From Paracoccaceae bacterium (GTDB taxonomy: Bacteria > Pseudomonadota > Alphaproteobacteria > Rhodobacterales > Rhodobacteraceae): 64,000 bases of DNA. Made by a program: the position numbers and the translations under genes. The stretch's first letter is position 1. Each line of letters begins with the position of its first letter. The stretch is taken from assembly GCA_002709405.1 (NCBI GenBank), contig PAQV01000007.1, positions 36,385 through 100,384 of the forward strand, read 5' to 3'. Below, in pieces: positions 9,906-19,160 of this stretch. The notes under the pieces were generated by a model, which was not told the DNA's origin, did not search any database, and saw nothing but the letters and a program-made list of their open reading frames with translations.

Positions 9906-9933
9906 CCTATCCCTTTCTGTCCAAAACCTATCC
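9904..9933 (+). promoter_or_regulatory. Direct repeat AACCTATCC x2, candidate MalT-like regulator operator
   Basis: AACCTATCC occurs at 9904-9912 and again at 9925-9933, 21 bases start to start (two helical turns), and the match extends to two further T residues after one variable base. The first copy overlaps the regulator's stop codon. The reverse complement, GGATAGGTT, is GG-rich in the manner of MalT boxes. The location between regulator and target operon fits an activator site. Confidence 0.45.
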
Positions 9934-9997
9934 GTTCCGTGCCTTGAGCGGGGACCGGGATGCAACCCATCATGGTGTCACGAACGGAGGCACGTGC

Positions 9998-11029
9998 ATG
10001 GGACGACAGATTATCGAGGGCATTTTGCGGCGGACGGCCTCCGTCCTCCTTGTCCTCTTTGTGCTGTCCTTGATGATCTTTGTCCTGGCCCGCGTCGTTC
10101 CGGGGGACCCGGCGCGCATGGCGCTGGGTCCGTCGGCAACCGCCGAGCAGGTCGCCGAATTGCAGGCCGAGATGGGGCTGGATCAGCCGGTCATCGTCCA
10201 GTACGGCCGCTACATGGGCAACGCCCTGCGCGGAGACCTGGGCCAGTCGCTGGTCACCAACCGCCCCGTCACCGACGACATTGCCGACTTCCTGCCGGCC
10301 ACGCTGGAACTGGTGCTGGTCACGGTGGTGCTGGTCTTCGTGATCTCGGTGCCCCTGGGCGTGCTGACCGCCCGCTATCGGGACCGCTGGGTCGACAACG
10401 TGGGCCGGTTCTTTTCGCTGTTCGGCGTGACCATCCCGTCGTTCCTGTTCGCCGTGGGCCTGCAATTGCTGGCCGGGTCGTTCTTTCCCGACTGGCCGAT
10501 TCTGGGCCGGGTCGATTACCAACTGAACGCGCCCGACGGGCCGACGGGCCTGCTGTTGATCGACAGCCTGGCCCATGGCCGGTTCGATGTCTTCGTCGAT
10601 GCCCTGCAACACCTGGCCTTTCCCGCCCTGGCCCTGGCCATGGCCGGCATCGGCCAGATCACCCGCATCACCCGCTCGGCCATGATCGAGAACCTGCGCA
10701 AGGACCATGTCCTGACCCTGCGCAGCTTCGGCGTGCCCGAGCGTGTCGTCGTCTTCCGCTACCTGCTGAAACTGTCGTCGATCGCGCCCCTGACCATCAT
10801 GGGGCTGGAATTCGCCTCGCTCATCGGCAACGCCTTTGTCGTGGAGATGGTCTTTGGCTGGGGCGGCTTTGCCTCTTACGGGCTGACGGCGATCCTGCAA
10901 AAGGACCTTAACGCGCTCATGGCCGTCGTGCTGATTTCGGGCCTGTTCTTCATCTTTGCCAACTTGTTGGTCGACCTGGCGCTCAGCCTGATCGACCCGC
11001 GCCTGCGGCTTCGGGGGGCAAAGGCATGA
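9998..11029 (+). CDS. Peptide-type ABC transporter permease (DppB/GsiC-like)
   Basis: 343-residue inner-membrane permease, first of a heterodimeric pair. The start at 9998 has a strong GGAGG 8 bases upstream (ACGGAGGCACGTGC). The N-terminal TM segment is followed by VVPGDPARMALGPSATAEQV, the hallmark of the DppB/OppB family. The C-terminal half carries the ATPase-contacting EAA-type loop around ENLRKDHVLTLRSFGVPER and ends with a typical IDPRLRLRG tail. It overlaps the next permease by 4 bases (ATGA). Confidence 0.94.
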   Translation: MGRQIIEGILRRTASVLLVLFVLSLMIFVLARVVPGDPARMALGPSATAEQVAELQAEMGLDQPVIVQYGRYMGNALRGDLGQSLVTNRPVTDDIADFLPATLELVLVTVVLVFVISVPLGVLTARYRDRWVDNVGRFFSLFGVTIPSFLFAVGLQLLAGSFFPDWPILGRVDYQLNAPDGPTGLLLIDSLAHGRFDVFVDALQHLAFPALALAMAGIGQITRITRSAMIENLRKDHVLTLRSFGVPERVVVFRYLLKLSSIAPLTIMGLEFASLIGNAFVVEMVFGWGGFASYGLTAILQKDLNALMAVVLISGLFFIFANLLVDLALSLIDPRLRLRGAKA

Positions 11030-11883
11030 GCGACACGCAGATGACCGCCGCCTGGATGGGCTGGTACCGCTTTTCGCGCAATCCGGCCGCCATCATCGGC
11101 GCGCTGATCGTGCTGTCGGTGCTGGTCATGGCCGCCTTCGCCCCGCTGATCACGCCGTTTCCCGAACATGTCGGATCGGTCGTCGATTTCCGCAACCGCC
11201 ACGCGCCGCCGTCCTCCACCAACTGGATGGGCACCGACAAGGCCGGGCGCGACATCTTCACCCGCACGATCTTCGGCTTCCGGGTCTCGCTGATGCTGGT
11301 TTTCGGCGTGCTGGTGATCTCGGTCCCCGTGGGCGCCGTGCTTGGCATGTGCGCCGGCTATTTCGGGGGCTGGGCCGAGAAGATCATCACCGGCTTCACC
11401 AATGTCATGCTGGCCATGCCCCCGCTGGTCATGGCCCTGGCCATCGGCAACGTGCTGGAACCCACCTTGGTCAACGCCATGTTCGCCATCACGCTGCTGT
11501 GGTGGACCTGGCACGCCCGGCTGGTCTATCGCGTCACCGTATCGGTCGCCGGCGAGGATTTCATCGAGGCCGCCCGCCTGGCCGGCGCAGGCCCCGTGCA
11601 CATCCTTTTCCGTGAAATCCTGCCCAACTGCATCGCCGTGATCTCGGTCAAGACGACGCTGGATGCAGCCTTTGTCATCCTTTTCGGGGCGACGCTGTCC
11701 TTCCTGGGCTTCGGGGTCAAACCGCCCACGCCGGACCTTGGCTCGATGGTGGCCGACGGCCGCCAGTTCCTGCCCGAGAAATGGTGGGAGGTGCTCGCCC
11801 CCGGTTTCGCCGTCTTCTACGCGACGCTGGGCTTCAACCTGCTGGGCGACGGGCTGCGCGACATGTTCGACGTGGAGGCATGA
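11026..11883 (+). CDS. Peptide-type ABC transporter permease (DppC/GsiD-like)
   Basis: 285-residue partner permease. The N-terminal OppC_N-like part has the GTDKAGRDIFTRTIFGFRVS motif. The EAA loop is EAARLAGAGPVHILFREILPN, followed by LSFLGFGVKPPTPDLGSMVADG, which is diagnostic for DppC. It is translationally coupled to the upstream permease (ATGA overlap) and its stop abuts the ATG of the ATPase gene. Confidence 0.95.
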   Translation: MSDTQMTAAWMGWYRFSRNPAAIIGALIVLSVLVMAAFAPLITPFPEHVGSVVDFRNRHAPPSSTNWMGTDKAGRDIFTRTIFGFRVSLMLVFGVLVISVPVGAVLGMCAGYFGGWAEKIITGFTNVMLAMPPLVMALAIGNVLEPTLVNAMFAITLLWWTWHARLVYRVTVSVAGEDFIEAARLAGAGPVHILFREILPNCIAVISVKTTLDAAFVILFGATLSFLGFGVKPPTPDLGSMVADGRQFLPEKWWEVLAPGFAVFYATLGFNLLGDGLRDMFDVEA

Positions 11884-13569
11884 ATGGCATTGCTTGACGT
11901 CAAGGGCCTGAACATCTCGTTTTCGGGCTACGGCCAGACCCGCCAGGTGCTGCACGATGTGTCGTTTTCGGTGGGCAAAAGCGAACGGGTCGCGCTGATC
12001 GGGGAAACCGGGTCGGGCAAATCCGTCACCGCCAAGGCGATCCTGGGCACGTTGCCGGGAAATGCCTCGGTCGACAGCGGCGCGATTGCCTTCGACGGGC
12101 TGGACCTGTTCCGCCAATCCATGGCCGAGCGCGAAAAGCTCAAGGGCACGGCCTTTTCCATCATCATGCAGGACCCGCTGTCGTCCTTTAACCCGGTGTT
12201 CCGCATCGGCCAGCACCTGGACGACGTGATGTACCATGCCGACCGACGGCGGGGCGTGGTGTCCTCGGCGCGGGAGCGCAAGGCGCGCATTCTCGACACC
12301 CTGCGCAAGGTCCAGCTGGCCGATGCGCAGCGGGTCTATGACGCCTGGCCGTTCGAGCTGTCGGGCGGCATGCGCCAGCGGGTGCTGATCGCGCTGGCCC
12401 TGCTGCACCGGCCGCGGATGCTGATCGCGGACGAACCGGGCACCGCGCTGGACGTGACGACCCAGGACGAGATCCTGCGCCTGATCAACCGGCTGGTCGA
12501 CGACGAGGGCCTGTCGCTGCTGATGATCACTCATAACCTGGGCGTCGTGCGCCAGACCGCCGACCGGGTGCTGGTCATGCGCCATGGGGTGATCGTGGAA
12601 CAGGGGCCGCTGGCCCAGGTCTTCGACGCCCCGCAGGACCAGTACACGCGCGACCTGATGGCCGCCGTGCCCCCCTTGTACGGGCCGGGCGTCACCGACC
12701 AGCCGGTCAGCGACATGCCCCCGATCCTGACCTTGACAGGTGTGCAGAAGGTCTATTCCAAGCGCGGGCTCTTCAAGACGGGCGAAGGCCACCTGGCCGT
12801 CGACGACATCAACATCAAGGTCGCCCATGGCGAGATCTTTGGCCTGGCCGGGGAAAGCGGGTCGGGCAAGACGACCGTGGCGCGGATGATGATGGGCCTT
12901 CTGGAGCCCACGAAGGGCAAGATCGCGGTCAACGGCACACCGGCCACCGGCGCCCGGCGGCTCAGCCAGATCGTCTACCAGAACCCCGGCACCTCGCTGA
13001 ACCCCAAGCGCACCGTGGCCCAGACCCTGGCCGTGCCGCTGGCCCATACCGAGGCCGCCGCCGACCGGCAGGCCCGGATGGAGGAACTGCTGACGCTGGT
13101 GCGCCTGCCGGTGTCGTTCCTGTCGAAATACCCCCACGAATTGTCCGGCGGCCAGAAACAGCGCGTGGCCATCGCCCGGGCCCTGGCGGCCAAGCCCCGG
13201 CTGATCATCCTCGATGAACCCACCTCGGCGCTGGACGTGTCGGTGCAGAAGACCGTCATCGACCTGCTGCTGGAGCTGCGCGAAAGTCTCGGCCTGACCT
13301 ATGTCATCATCTCGCACGACCTGTCCTTGATGCGGAATTTCTGCTCGCGCATCGCGATCATGCTGAAGGGCCGGATCGTCGAGCAGGGCACGCCGGCCGA
13401 GGTCTTTGCCGAAACCCGCCATCCCTACACCCGCGCCCTGATCTCGGCGATCCCGGTCCTGACCGAGGCCGAGCAGGCGCAAAAGCCGACTGTAACCGAA
13501 GAAGAACGCGCGAAATTCCTCGTGCCGACCGGCGCGGAGGTTTCCGCCCCGGCCGGTGCCGCCGAATGA
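11884..13569 (+). CDS. Fused two-domain peptide-type ABC ATPase (DppD-DppF fusion)
   Basis: 561 residues with two complete nucleotide-binding domains, replacing the usual separate DppD and DppF. Domain 1 has Walker A GETGSGKS, signature LSGGMRQRV and Walker [11 protein letters not shown]. Domain 2 has Walker A GESGSGKT, signature LSGGQKQRV and Walker [12 protein letters not shown]. The oligopeptide-type C-terminal extension is short after domain 1 and present after domain 2 ([14 protein letters not shown]). It starts directly after the permease stop (TGAATG). Single-chain ATPases of this kind are known for Gsi/Yej-like importers. Confidence 0.95.
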   Translation: MALLDVKGLNISFSGYGQTRQVLHDVSFSVGKSERVALIGETGSGKSVTAKAILGTLPGNASVDSGAIAFDGLDLFRQSMAEREKLKGTAFSIIMQDPLSSFNPVFRIGQHLDDVMYHADRRRGVVSSARERKARILDTLRKVQLADAQRVYDAWPFELSGGMRQRVLIALALLHRPRMLIADEPGTALDVTTQDEILRLINRLVDDEGLSLLMITHNLGVVRQTADRVLVMRHGVIVEQGPLAQVFDAPQDQYTRDLMAAVPPLYGPGVTDQPVSDMPPILTLTGVQKVYSKRGLFKTGEGHLAVDDINIKVAHGEIFGLAGESGSGKTTVARMMMGLLEPTKGKIAVNGTPATGARRLSQIVYQNPGTSLNPKRTVAQTLAVPLAHTEAAADRQARMEELLTLVRLPVSFLSKYPHELSGGQKQRVAIARALAAKPRLIILDEPTSALDVSVQKTVIDLLLELRESLGLTYVIISHDLSLMRNFCSRIAIMLKGRIVEQGTPAEVFAETRHPYTRALISAIPVLTEAEQAQKPTVTEEERAKFLVPTGAEVSAPAGAAE

Positions 13570-13588
13570 GCGCAAAAGGAGAGACCCG

Positions 13589-15139
13589 TTGCTGAGACTA
13601 GGAATTGACGTAGGCGGCACCAACACCGACGCGGTCGTGATGGATGGCGACAAGGTGCTGTCGGGCATCAAGGCACCGACCTCGGAAGACGTGACCACCG
13701 GCGTGGTCGCGGCCCTTGAAGGCGCCATCGGGGCGGCCGGGATCGACCGGGCGAGCATCGGCAACGTCATGATCGGCACGACCCATTTCACCAACGCGGT
13801 GATCGAGCGCCGCCATCTCAGCCAGGTTGCCGCCGTCCGTCTGGGCCTGCCGGCCACGGCCTGCCTGCCGCCCACCGTCGACTGGCCCGAGGACCTGAAA
13901 TACGTGGTCGACCGCCACGGCTACCTGGTGCACGGGGGCTATGAATTCGACGGCCGCGAAATTGCGCCCCTGGACGAGGCCGAGCTCATCCGCATCGCCG
14001 GCATCGTGCGCGAAAACGGGCTGAAGGCGATTGCCGTCACCTGTGTCTTCGGCCCGATCAACGCCGCCATGGAAGACCGCGCGGCTGAACTCTTTGCCGA
14101 ACATTGCCCCGGCGTGCCGGTGGTGAAATCGACCGAGATCGGCCGCATCGGCATCCTGGAACGGGAATCGGCGGCGATCATGAACGCCTCGCTGCTGGAA
14201 CTGGCCGACAAGACGGTCAGCGCCTTCGGCCAGGCCCTGTCGGACGCGGGCCTTTCGTGCCCCTTCCACATCACCCAGAACGATGGCACCCTGATGGCGG
14301 CCGAGACGGTGAAACGCTTCCCCGTGCTGACCTTCGCCTCGGGGCCGACGAATTCCATGCGCGGCGCGGCCTTCCTGACCGGCGTCAAGGAGGCCATCGT
14401 CGTCGATATCGGCGGCACGACCACGGATGTGGGCGCGCTGCACCTGGGCTTCCCGCGCCAGGCGGCCACGGTGGTCGACGTCGGCGGGGTGCGCACGAAT
14501 TTCCGGATGCCGGATGTCTTCTCGATCGGCCTGGGCGGCGGCTCGCTCGTTGCCGAAGACGGCGCCAAGGTTGGACCCCAATCGGTGGGCTACCGCATCA
14601 CGGAAAAGGCCCTCGTCTTCGGGGGCGACACGCTGACCACCACGGATATCGCGGTGGCCGGCGGCAAGGCGGTGGTGGGCGATGCGGAGCGGGTTGGCGC
14701 TTTGACTTCGGATCTGGTCACTACCGCCCTCAACACCATCACCGACATGCTGGAAAACGCGGTTGAACGGTCGCGCGTGTCGCCCGATCCGATCCCGGTG
14801 ATCGCCGTGGGCGGCGGGTCGATCCTGATGCCCGACCAGCTGGGCGATCTGGAGGTCATCCGCCCGGACAACTTCGCCGTGGCCAATGCGGTGGGCGCGG
14901 CCATTGCCCAGATCTCGGGCGAGGTCGACCGGGTCTTTGCCCTGGAAAACGGTCTCACGCGCGAGGATTGCCTGGCCCAGGCCGAGGCCGAAGCGACCGA
15001 AAACGCCGTGTCCGCCGGCGCGGCCAGGGACACCATCCAGGTGATCGAGCGCGAGGATGTGCCGCTGGCCTACCTGCCGGGCAATGCCACGCGCATCCAC
15101 GTCAAGGTCGTCGGAGAAATGGAGGCCGCCCATGGCTGA
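13589..15139 (+). CDS. Hydantoinase/oxoprolinase-family protein (HyuA-like, short form)
   Basis: 516-residue ASKHA-fold protein related to N-methylhydantoinase A and 5-oxoprolinase subunit A. The N-terminal nucleotide-binding loop is GIDVGGTNTDAVVMD and the second is VVDIGGTTTDVGAL. I chose TTG at 13589 because an AAAGGAGAG lies just upstream and the protein then begins directly at the family core; a GTG at 13556 would add 11 basic residues. It is shorter than classic HyuA (about 690) and lacks the C-terminal domain. No HyuB partner is present; two DUF917 proteins follow instead, and it overlaps the first by 8 bases. The family suggests ATP-dependent cleavage of a cyclic ureide, oxoproline or thiohydantoin; the substrate is inferred, not shown. 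Confidence 0.88.
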   Translation: MLRLGIDVGGTNTDAVVMDGDKVLSGIKAPTSEDVTTGVVAALEGAIGAAGIDRASIGNVMIGTTHFTNAVIERRHLSQVAAVRLGLPATACLPPTVDWPEDLKYVVDRHGYLVHGGYEFDGREIAPLDEAELIRIAGIVRENGLKAIAVTCVFGPINAAMEDRAAELFAEHCPGVPVVKSTEIGRIGILERESAAIMNASLLELADKTVSAFGQALSDAGLSCPFHITQNDGTLMAAETVKRFPVLTFASGPTNSMRGAAFLTGVKEAIVVDIGGTTTDVGALHLGFPRQAATVVDVGGVRTNFRMPDVFSIGLGGGSLVAEDGAKVGPQSVGYRITEKALVFGGDTLTTTDIAVAGGKAVVGDAERVGALTSDLVTTALNTITDMLENAVERSRVSPDPIPVIAVGGGSILMPDQLGDLEVIRPDNFAVANAVGAAIAQISGEVDRVFALENGLTREDCLAQAEAEATENAVSAGAARDTIQVIEREDVPLAYLPGNATRIHVKVVGEMEAAHG

Positions 15140-16256
15140 CGCGGCGACGGTCAAGGACCTGGCTTATGATCCGGCCGACCTGTGGGTGCTGGACCACGAA
15201 GACCTGCGCGCGCTGGAAATCGGCGCGGGCATCCTGGGCACGGGCGGCGGGGGCAATCCCTATATCGGCCGGCTGCGGGCCGAACAGGCGATGCGTGACG
15301 GCTTCAAGCTGACCATCCTGCCGCACCAGAAGATATCTGACGATGCGCTGTGCGTGTCGCTGGGGGGCATCGGAGCCCCGGTCGTGGGTGTCGAGCGCAT
15401 CCGCGAGGGCCGCGAGGGTCTGCGTTGTGTGCGCGTGCTCGAAGAGCACTTGGGCGTGCGCGTCGACGCGGTGGCCTGCGAGGAAATCGGCGGGTCGAAC
15501 TCGATGGAGCCGCTGATGGTTGGCGCCTTCGCCGGCCTGCCGGTGATCGATTGCGACGGCATGGGCCGGGCCTTCCCGGAAATGCAAATGACCACCTATT
15601 CGATCTACGGCCACCGCTCGACCCCCTCGGCCATGTGCGACGTGCATGGCAATGCCGTCCTGTTCCAGCACGCGGCCTCCGAGATCTGGCACGAACGCAT
15701 GGCCCGGGCGACGGTGGTCAGCCAGGGCGGGGCCTCGACGCTCGCCTCGGCGCCGATGCGCGGGGCCTTCGTCAAGCAGTTCGGCATTCCCGACAGCTAT
15801 ACCCAGGCCATCAACCTGGGCCGGGCGGTGATGCGGGCGCAAAAGGCCCATGACGATCCCATCGCCGAGATCTGCCGGGTGGAAAAGGGCCGCATGCTCT
15901 TCACCGGCAAGATCAGCGACCTGAAACGCCACCTGAAGGGCGGTTTTGTCCGGGGAGAGGTGCAGCTGTCGGGCATCGACCGGCACGTGGGCGAAAGCGG
16001 GTCTGTGCTGATCCAGAACGAGAACCTGGTGTTCTTCCACGACGGCCAGATGGAATGCTGCGTGCCCGACCTGATCCTGGTGCTGGACGTGGACACGGGC
16101 GAGGCGATCACCACCGAGATGCTGCGCTATGGCCAGCGGGTGGCCATCGTCGCGCTGCCCTGCCACGACCTGCTGCGCAGCCCCCAGGCCCTCGAGGTCG
16201 TTGGGCCCGCGGCCTTCGGGCTCGACGTGACCTACACGCCGCTGGAGGGGGTCTGA
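15132..16256 (+). CDS. DUF917 / S-methyl thiohydantoin desulfurase family protein, copy 1
   Basis: 374-residue member of the DUF917 family, renamed in Pfam (as I recall) for S-methyl thiohydantoin desulfurase. Near the N-terminus is the glycine-rich IGAGILGTGGGGNPYIGRLR. Further landmarks are EEIGGSNSMEPL and CDGMGRAFPEMQM. The ATG at 15132 overlaps the HyuA-like gene by 8 bases, so translation is coupled. It shares motifs throughout with the next gene, so the two are tandem paralogues. This copy carries about 20 extra N-terminal residues. Exact chemistry in this organism is unknown. Confidence 0.88.
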   Translation: MADAATVKDLAYDPADLWVLDHEDLRALEIGAGILGTGGGGNPYIGRLRAEQAMRDGFKLTILPHQKISDDALCVSLGGIGAPVVGVERIREGREGLRCVRVLEEHLGVRVDAVACEEIGGSNSMEPLMVGAFAGLPVIDCDGMGRAFPEMQMTTYSIYGHRSTPSAMCDVHGNAVLFQHAASEIWHERMARATVVSQGGASTLASAPMRGAFVKQFGIPDSYTQAINLGRAVMRAQKAHDDPIAEICRVEKGRMLFTGKISDLKRHLKGGFVRGEVQLSGIDRHVGESGSVLIQNENLVFFHDGQMECCVPDLILVLDVDTGEAITTEMLRYGQRVAIVALPCHDLLRSPQALEVVGPAAFGLDVTYTPLEGV

Positions 16257-16259
16257 GCC

Positions 16260-17336
16260 ATGGGATACGTTGTAACGCCCGACGATCTGGACGCCATTGC
16301 CCTGGGCGGGGCGTTTTTGGGCACCGGCGGGGGCGGGGACCCTTATATTGGCAAGCTCATGGCCCGTAACGCACTGATACAGCACGGAAACGTGCAGGTG
16401 ATCGACCCGGACGAGGTCGCCGATGACACGCTGTGCGTGCCGGTCTTCATGATGGGCGCGCCGACCGTGATGGTCGAAAAGCTGCCCTCGGGCGACGAGA
16501 TCCTGAAAGCCCTGGCCGAGCTGGAGCAATTCCTGGGCAAGAAGGCCGGCGCGCTGATCTGTGTCGAGGCGGGGGGGCTGAACTCGACCATCCCCTATGC
16601 CGTGGCCGCCACGACCGGGCTGCCCCTGATCGACGGAGACGGCATGGGCCGGGCCTTCCCGGAGCTGCAGATGGTCAGTTTCACCATGCACGACATCGCC
16701 GCCACGCCCCTGGCGCTGGCCGATGACAAGGGCAACTCGACGCTGTTTTCGACCATCGACAACGCCTGGACCGAACGGCTGGCCCGGGCGGTGACCGTGC
16801 AGATGGGCGGCGCCGCGCTGGTGGCGGCCTACCCGATGTCGGGCGCGCAGATGAAGGGCTCGATCCTGCGGGGCACCATGTCGCTGATCCGTGACATCGG
16901 CCAGACGATCCTGGCGTCCCGGGCGAAATCCGAACACCCGGGGCCCGCGCTGCGGTCGATGCTGAAGGGCGAACACCTGTTCACCGGCCGCGTGGTCGAT
17001 GTCGAACGGGCGACCACCGGGGGCTTTGCCCGCGGCACGCTCAAGGTGCGCGGGGTCGATGGCTTCCACGGCCAAGAGATGATCGTCCGCTTCCAGAACG
17101 AATTCCTCATCGCCGAGACCACGGGCGGAGAGGTGATCTGTTCCACCCCCGACCTGATCTGCGCGCTGGATGCCGACATGGGCATGCCCGTGACCACCGA
17201 ACAGCTGCGCTACGGGCTGATGATCGAACTGACCGGCGTGCCGTCGGACCCGCAATGGCGCACGCCTGCGGGCATCGCGCTCGCCGGGCCGGGATACTTT
17301 GGATACGACCACGCATTTCGCCCGCTGGGCGGGTGA
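16260..17336 (+). CDS. DUF917 / S-methyl thiohydantoin desulfurase family protein, copy 2
   Basis: 358-residue paralogue of the preceding gene, 3 bases downstream. It shares LGGAFLGTGGGGDPYIGKLM, EAGGLNSTIPYAVAATTGLP, DGDGMGRAFPELQM and a C-terminal region with STPDLICALDADMGMPVTTE. Keeping two full-length copies side by side suggests either a heteromeric enzyme or two related substrates. The periplasmic binding protein of the ABC transporter follows 49 bases later, so import and turnover genes are in one operon. Confidence 0.88.
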   Translation: MGYVVTPDDLDAIALGGAFLGTGGGGDPYIGKLMARNALIQHGNVQVIDPDEVADDTLCVPVFMMGAPTVMVEKLPSGDEILKALAELEQFLGKKAGALICVEAGGLNSTIPYAVAATTGLPLIDGDGMGRAFPELQMVSFTMHDIAATPLALADDKGNSTLFSTIDNAWTERLARAVTVQMGGAALVAAYPMSGAQMKGSILRGTMSLIRDIGQTILASRAKSEHPGPALRSMLKGEHLFTGRVVDVERATTGGFARGTLKVRGVDGFHGQEMIVRFQNEFLIAETTGGEVICSTPDLICALDADMGMPVTTEQLRYGLMIELTGVPSDPQWRTPAGIALAGPGYFGYDHAFRPLGG

Positions 17337-17385
17337 AGGGAAGGACGCCCCTGCAAGCCGTCCGACACAACAACAGGGATAAGAC

Positions 17386-18942
17386 ATGACACTCACGAAA
17401 CGCACGCTCGCAGCGCTTGCTGCCACCACGATGATGACCGCCCCGGCCCTGGCCGACGTGGCCATCACGGTGAACGCCACCCAGGTCTTCGGCACCGTCG
17501 ATCCGGCCAAGGTCAACGACTACACCGAGTACATGGGCGCGGTGAACCTCTATGACGGGCTGACCACGCTGGACACCGATGGGGCCATCGTGCCGCAGCT
17601 GGCCGACAGCTGGACGGTGTCCGACGACAACCTGACCTATACCTTCACCCTGAAGGACGGGGCCACCTTCCAGGACGGCTCGCCGGTCGAGGCTTCGGAC
17701 GTGGTCTATTCGATCCAGCGCCTGCTGGCCCTGAACGAAGGCCCGTCCTACCTGTTCACCGGCCTGATCGACCCGGCCGCCGTCGAGGCCGTGGACGCCA
17801 AGACCGTCAAGATCGGCCTGACCAAGGTCTTCGCCCCCTTCATCACCACGACGCCCCTGCTGCTGGTGCTGAACGAAGAGGCCGTGAAGGCCGCATCCGA
17901 CGCCGAATGGGGCGAGGATGCCGTGGGCGCGGCCAGCTTCGGCGCGGGCCCCTACGGGCTGGCGTCGTGGAACCGCGGCTCGGAACTGGTGATGGAACGC
18001 TACGGCGATTACCACGCCGGCTGGGACAAGGGCACGCCGATCGATACGATCCGGTTCGTGATCACCAACGACGAGGCGACCGTGAAGGCCCTGGCCAGCT
18101 CGGGCGAGCTGGCGTTTTCCGCCTCGGCCCATGCCAACGAGACCTTCGAAACCATCGGCGCCATGGATGACTACCGGGTCGAGGAAATCCCCACGGCGAC
18201 CGGCTTCTACATCAAGATGAACACCAAGGTCGCGCCGACCGATGACGTGCACGTGCGCCGGGCGATCCAGTATGCCACCGATTACGACACGATCCAGTCG
18301 GTCATCTACCCGGGCGCGCCGATGAACGGCCCGATGGCCCCGGCCTTTGCCGATGCCTATGCCTCGGATCTGCCGGCCCCGGAATACAACCTGGAAAAGG
18401 CGGCCGAGGAACTGGCCAAGTCGAAATACGCGGGCGAGGACCTGGTGATTTCGCACACCTACGTGGCCGGCCTGTCCTTCGAGGAAGACATCGCCCTGCT
18501 GATGCAGGCGAACCTGGAAGCCATCGGCGTCACGCTCGACCTGAAACCCGAGCCCTGGAACCGCATCACCGAGCTGGCCGGCGACGCCGCAACGACCCCG
18601 GCGACGACGCAGGTCTTCAACGGACCGTCCTACCCTTCGCCGGATTCGGTGTTCTACGTGCAGTACCACTCGGCCTCGGCCGGGACCTGGGCGTCGATGG
18701 AATGGCAACAGGATCCCGAGATCGACGCACTGATCGACGCCTCGCGGGCGACCACCGACGTGGCCGAGCAGAACGAGCTTTACAAGGAAATCCAGGTCAA
18801 GCTGCATGAAAGCGCGTCGGACGTCTACATGCTGGTCCAGCAGAAGCGCCACGCCATGAGCGAATGCCTGGCTGGCTATGGCTTCAAGCCGATGATGAGC
18901 TGGGATTACGACTTCTCGACCATGTACTGGACCTGCGACTGA
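17386..18942 (+). CDS. Peptide-type ABC transporter substrate-binding protein (family 5, DppA-like)
   Basis: 518-residue periplasmic protein with a Sec signal peptide (MTLTKRTLAALAATTMMTAPALA, cleavage after about residue 23). SBP family 5 landmarks include VPQLADSWTVSDDNLTYTF and LKDGATFQDGSPVEASDVVYS. The C-terminus ends with paired tryptophan and cysteine residues (STMYWTCD). It is the last gene of the operon that began at 9998, after a 49-base gap with an AGGGATAAG ribosome-binding site, and a strong terminator follows. The family binds peptides, but also opines, glutathione and heterocyclic ligands; here the neighbours point to a hydantoin- or thiohydantoin-like ligand. Confidence 0.93.
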   Translation: MTLTKRTLAALAATTMMTAPALADVAITVNATQVFGTVDPAKVNDYTEYMGAVNLYDGLTTLDTDGAIVPQLADSWTVSDDNLTYTFTLKDGATFQDGSPVEASDVVYSIQRLLALNEGPSYLFTGLIDPAAVEAVDAKTVKIGLTKVFAPFITTTPLLLVLNEEAVKAASDAEWGEDAVGAASFGAGPYGLASWNRGSELVMERYGDYHAGWDKGTPIDTIRFVITNDEATVKALASSGELAFSASAHANETFETIGAMDDYRVEEIPTATGFYIKMNTKVAPTDDVHVRRAIQYATDYDTIQSVIYPGAPMNGPMAPAFADAYASDLPAPEYNLEKAAEELAKSKYAGEDLVISHTYVAGLSFEEDIALLMQANLEAIGVTLDLKPEPWNRITELAGDAATTPATTQVFNGPSYPSPDSVFYVQYHSASAGTWASMEWQQDPEIDALIDASRATTDVAEQNELYKEIQVKLHESASDVYMLVQQKRHAMSECLAGYGFKPMMSWDYDFSTMYWTCD

Positions 18943-18969
18943 CCTCTTCCCGCCAGTTCGGTACCTGCG

Positions 18970-19000
18970 CCGCCCGGTCCTTTCGGTCCGGGCGGTTTTT
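18970..19000 (+). terminator. Rho-independent terminator of the ABC/DUF917 operon
   Basis: Perfect 8-base stem CCGCCCGG (18970-18977) with CCGGGCGG (18988-18995), a 10-base loop that can pair further, and five T residues immediately after. It lies 28 bases downstream of the binding-protein stop codon. Confidence 0.9.
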
Positions 19001-19094
19001 CGTGTCGCGCCTTAGGGCGCGCATCTTGCTGCGCCACAGGGTGCGCGTCACTCGCGGGGCCGCATTTTCCCCGGCGGATTGAGGACTTGCACCG

Positions 19095-19108
19095 ACCGAC
19101 CGTCCGGT
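19095..19108. promoter_or_regulatory. ACCG-N6-CGGT inverted repeat upstream of the TRAP operon
   Basis: Short inverted repeat 53 bases upstream of the dctP-like ATG, next to an AT-rich patch (TTAAGTTA) that could be a -10 region. It has the form of a TetR-type operator, but no TetR gene is nearby. The rest of the 19001-19160 gap shows nothing else I can support. Confidence 0.3.
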
Positions 19109-19160
19109 TAAGTTAGGGCCGGGTCCGGCGGTCATGCGCCCGGACATATGGGAGGACATC

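Noticed and set aside
7596..9965. 789-codon open frame opposite the MalT-like regulator
   Set aside because: Same antisense composition artefact (Gln/Gly/Arg-rich), no family signature.
10876..13875. 999-codon open frame on the minus strand opposite the ABC transporter genes
   Set aside because: Shadow frame of GC-rich coding DNA; low-complexity Gly/Arg/His/Gln composition, no domain, and fully opposite well-supported dpp-type genes.
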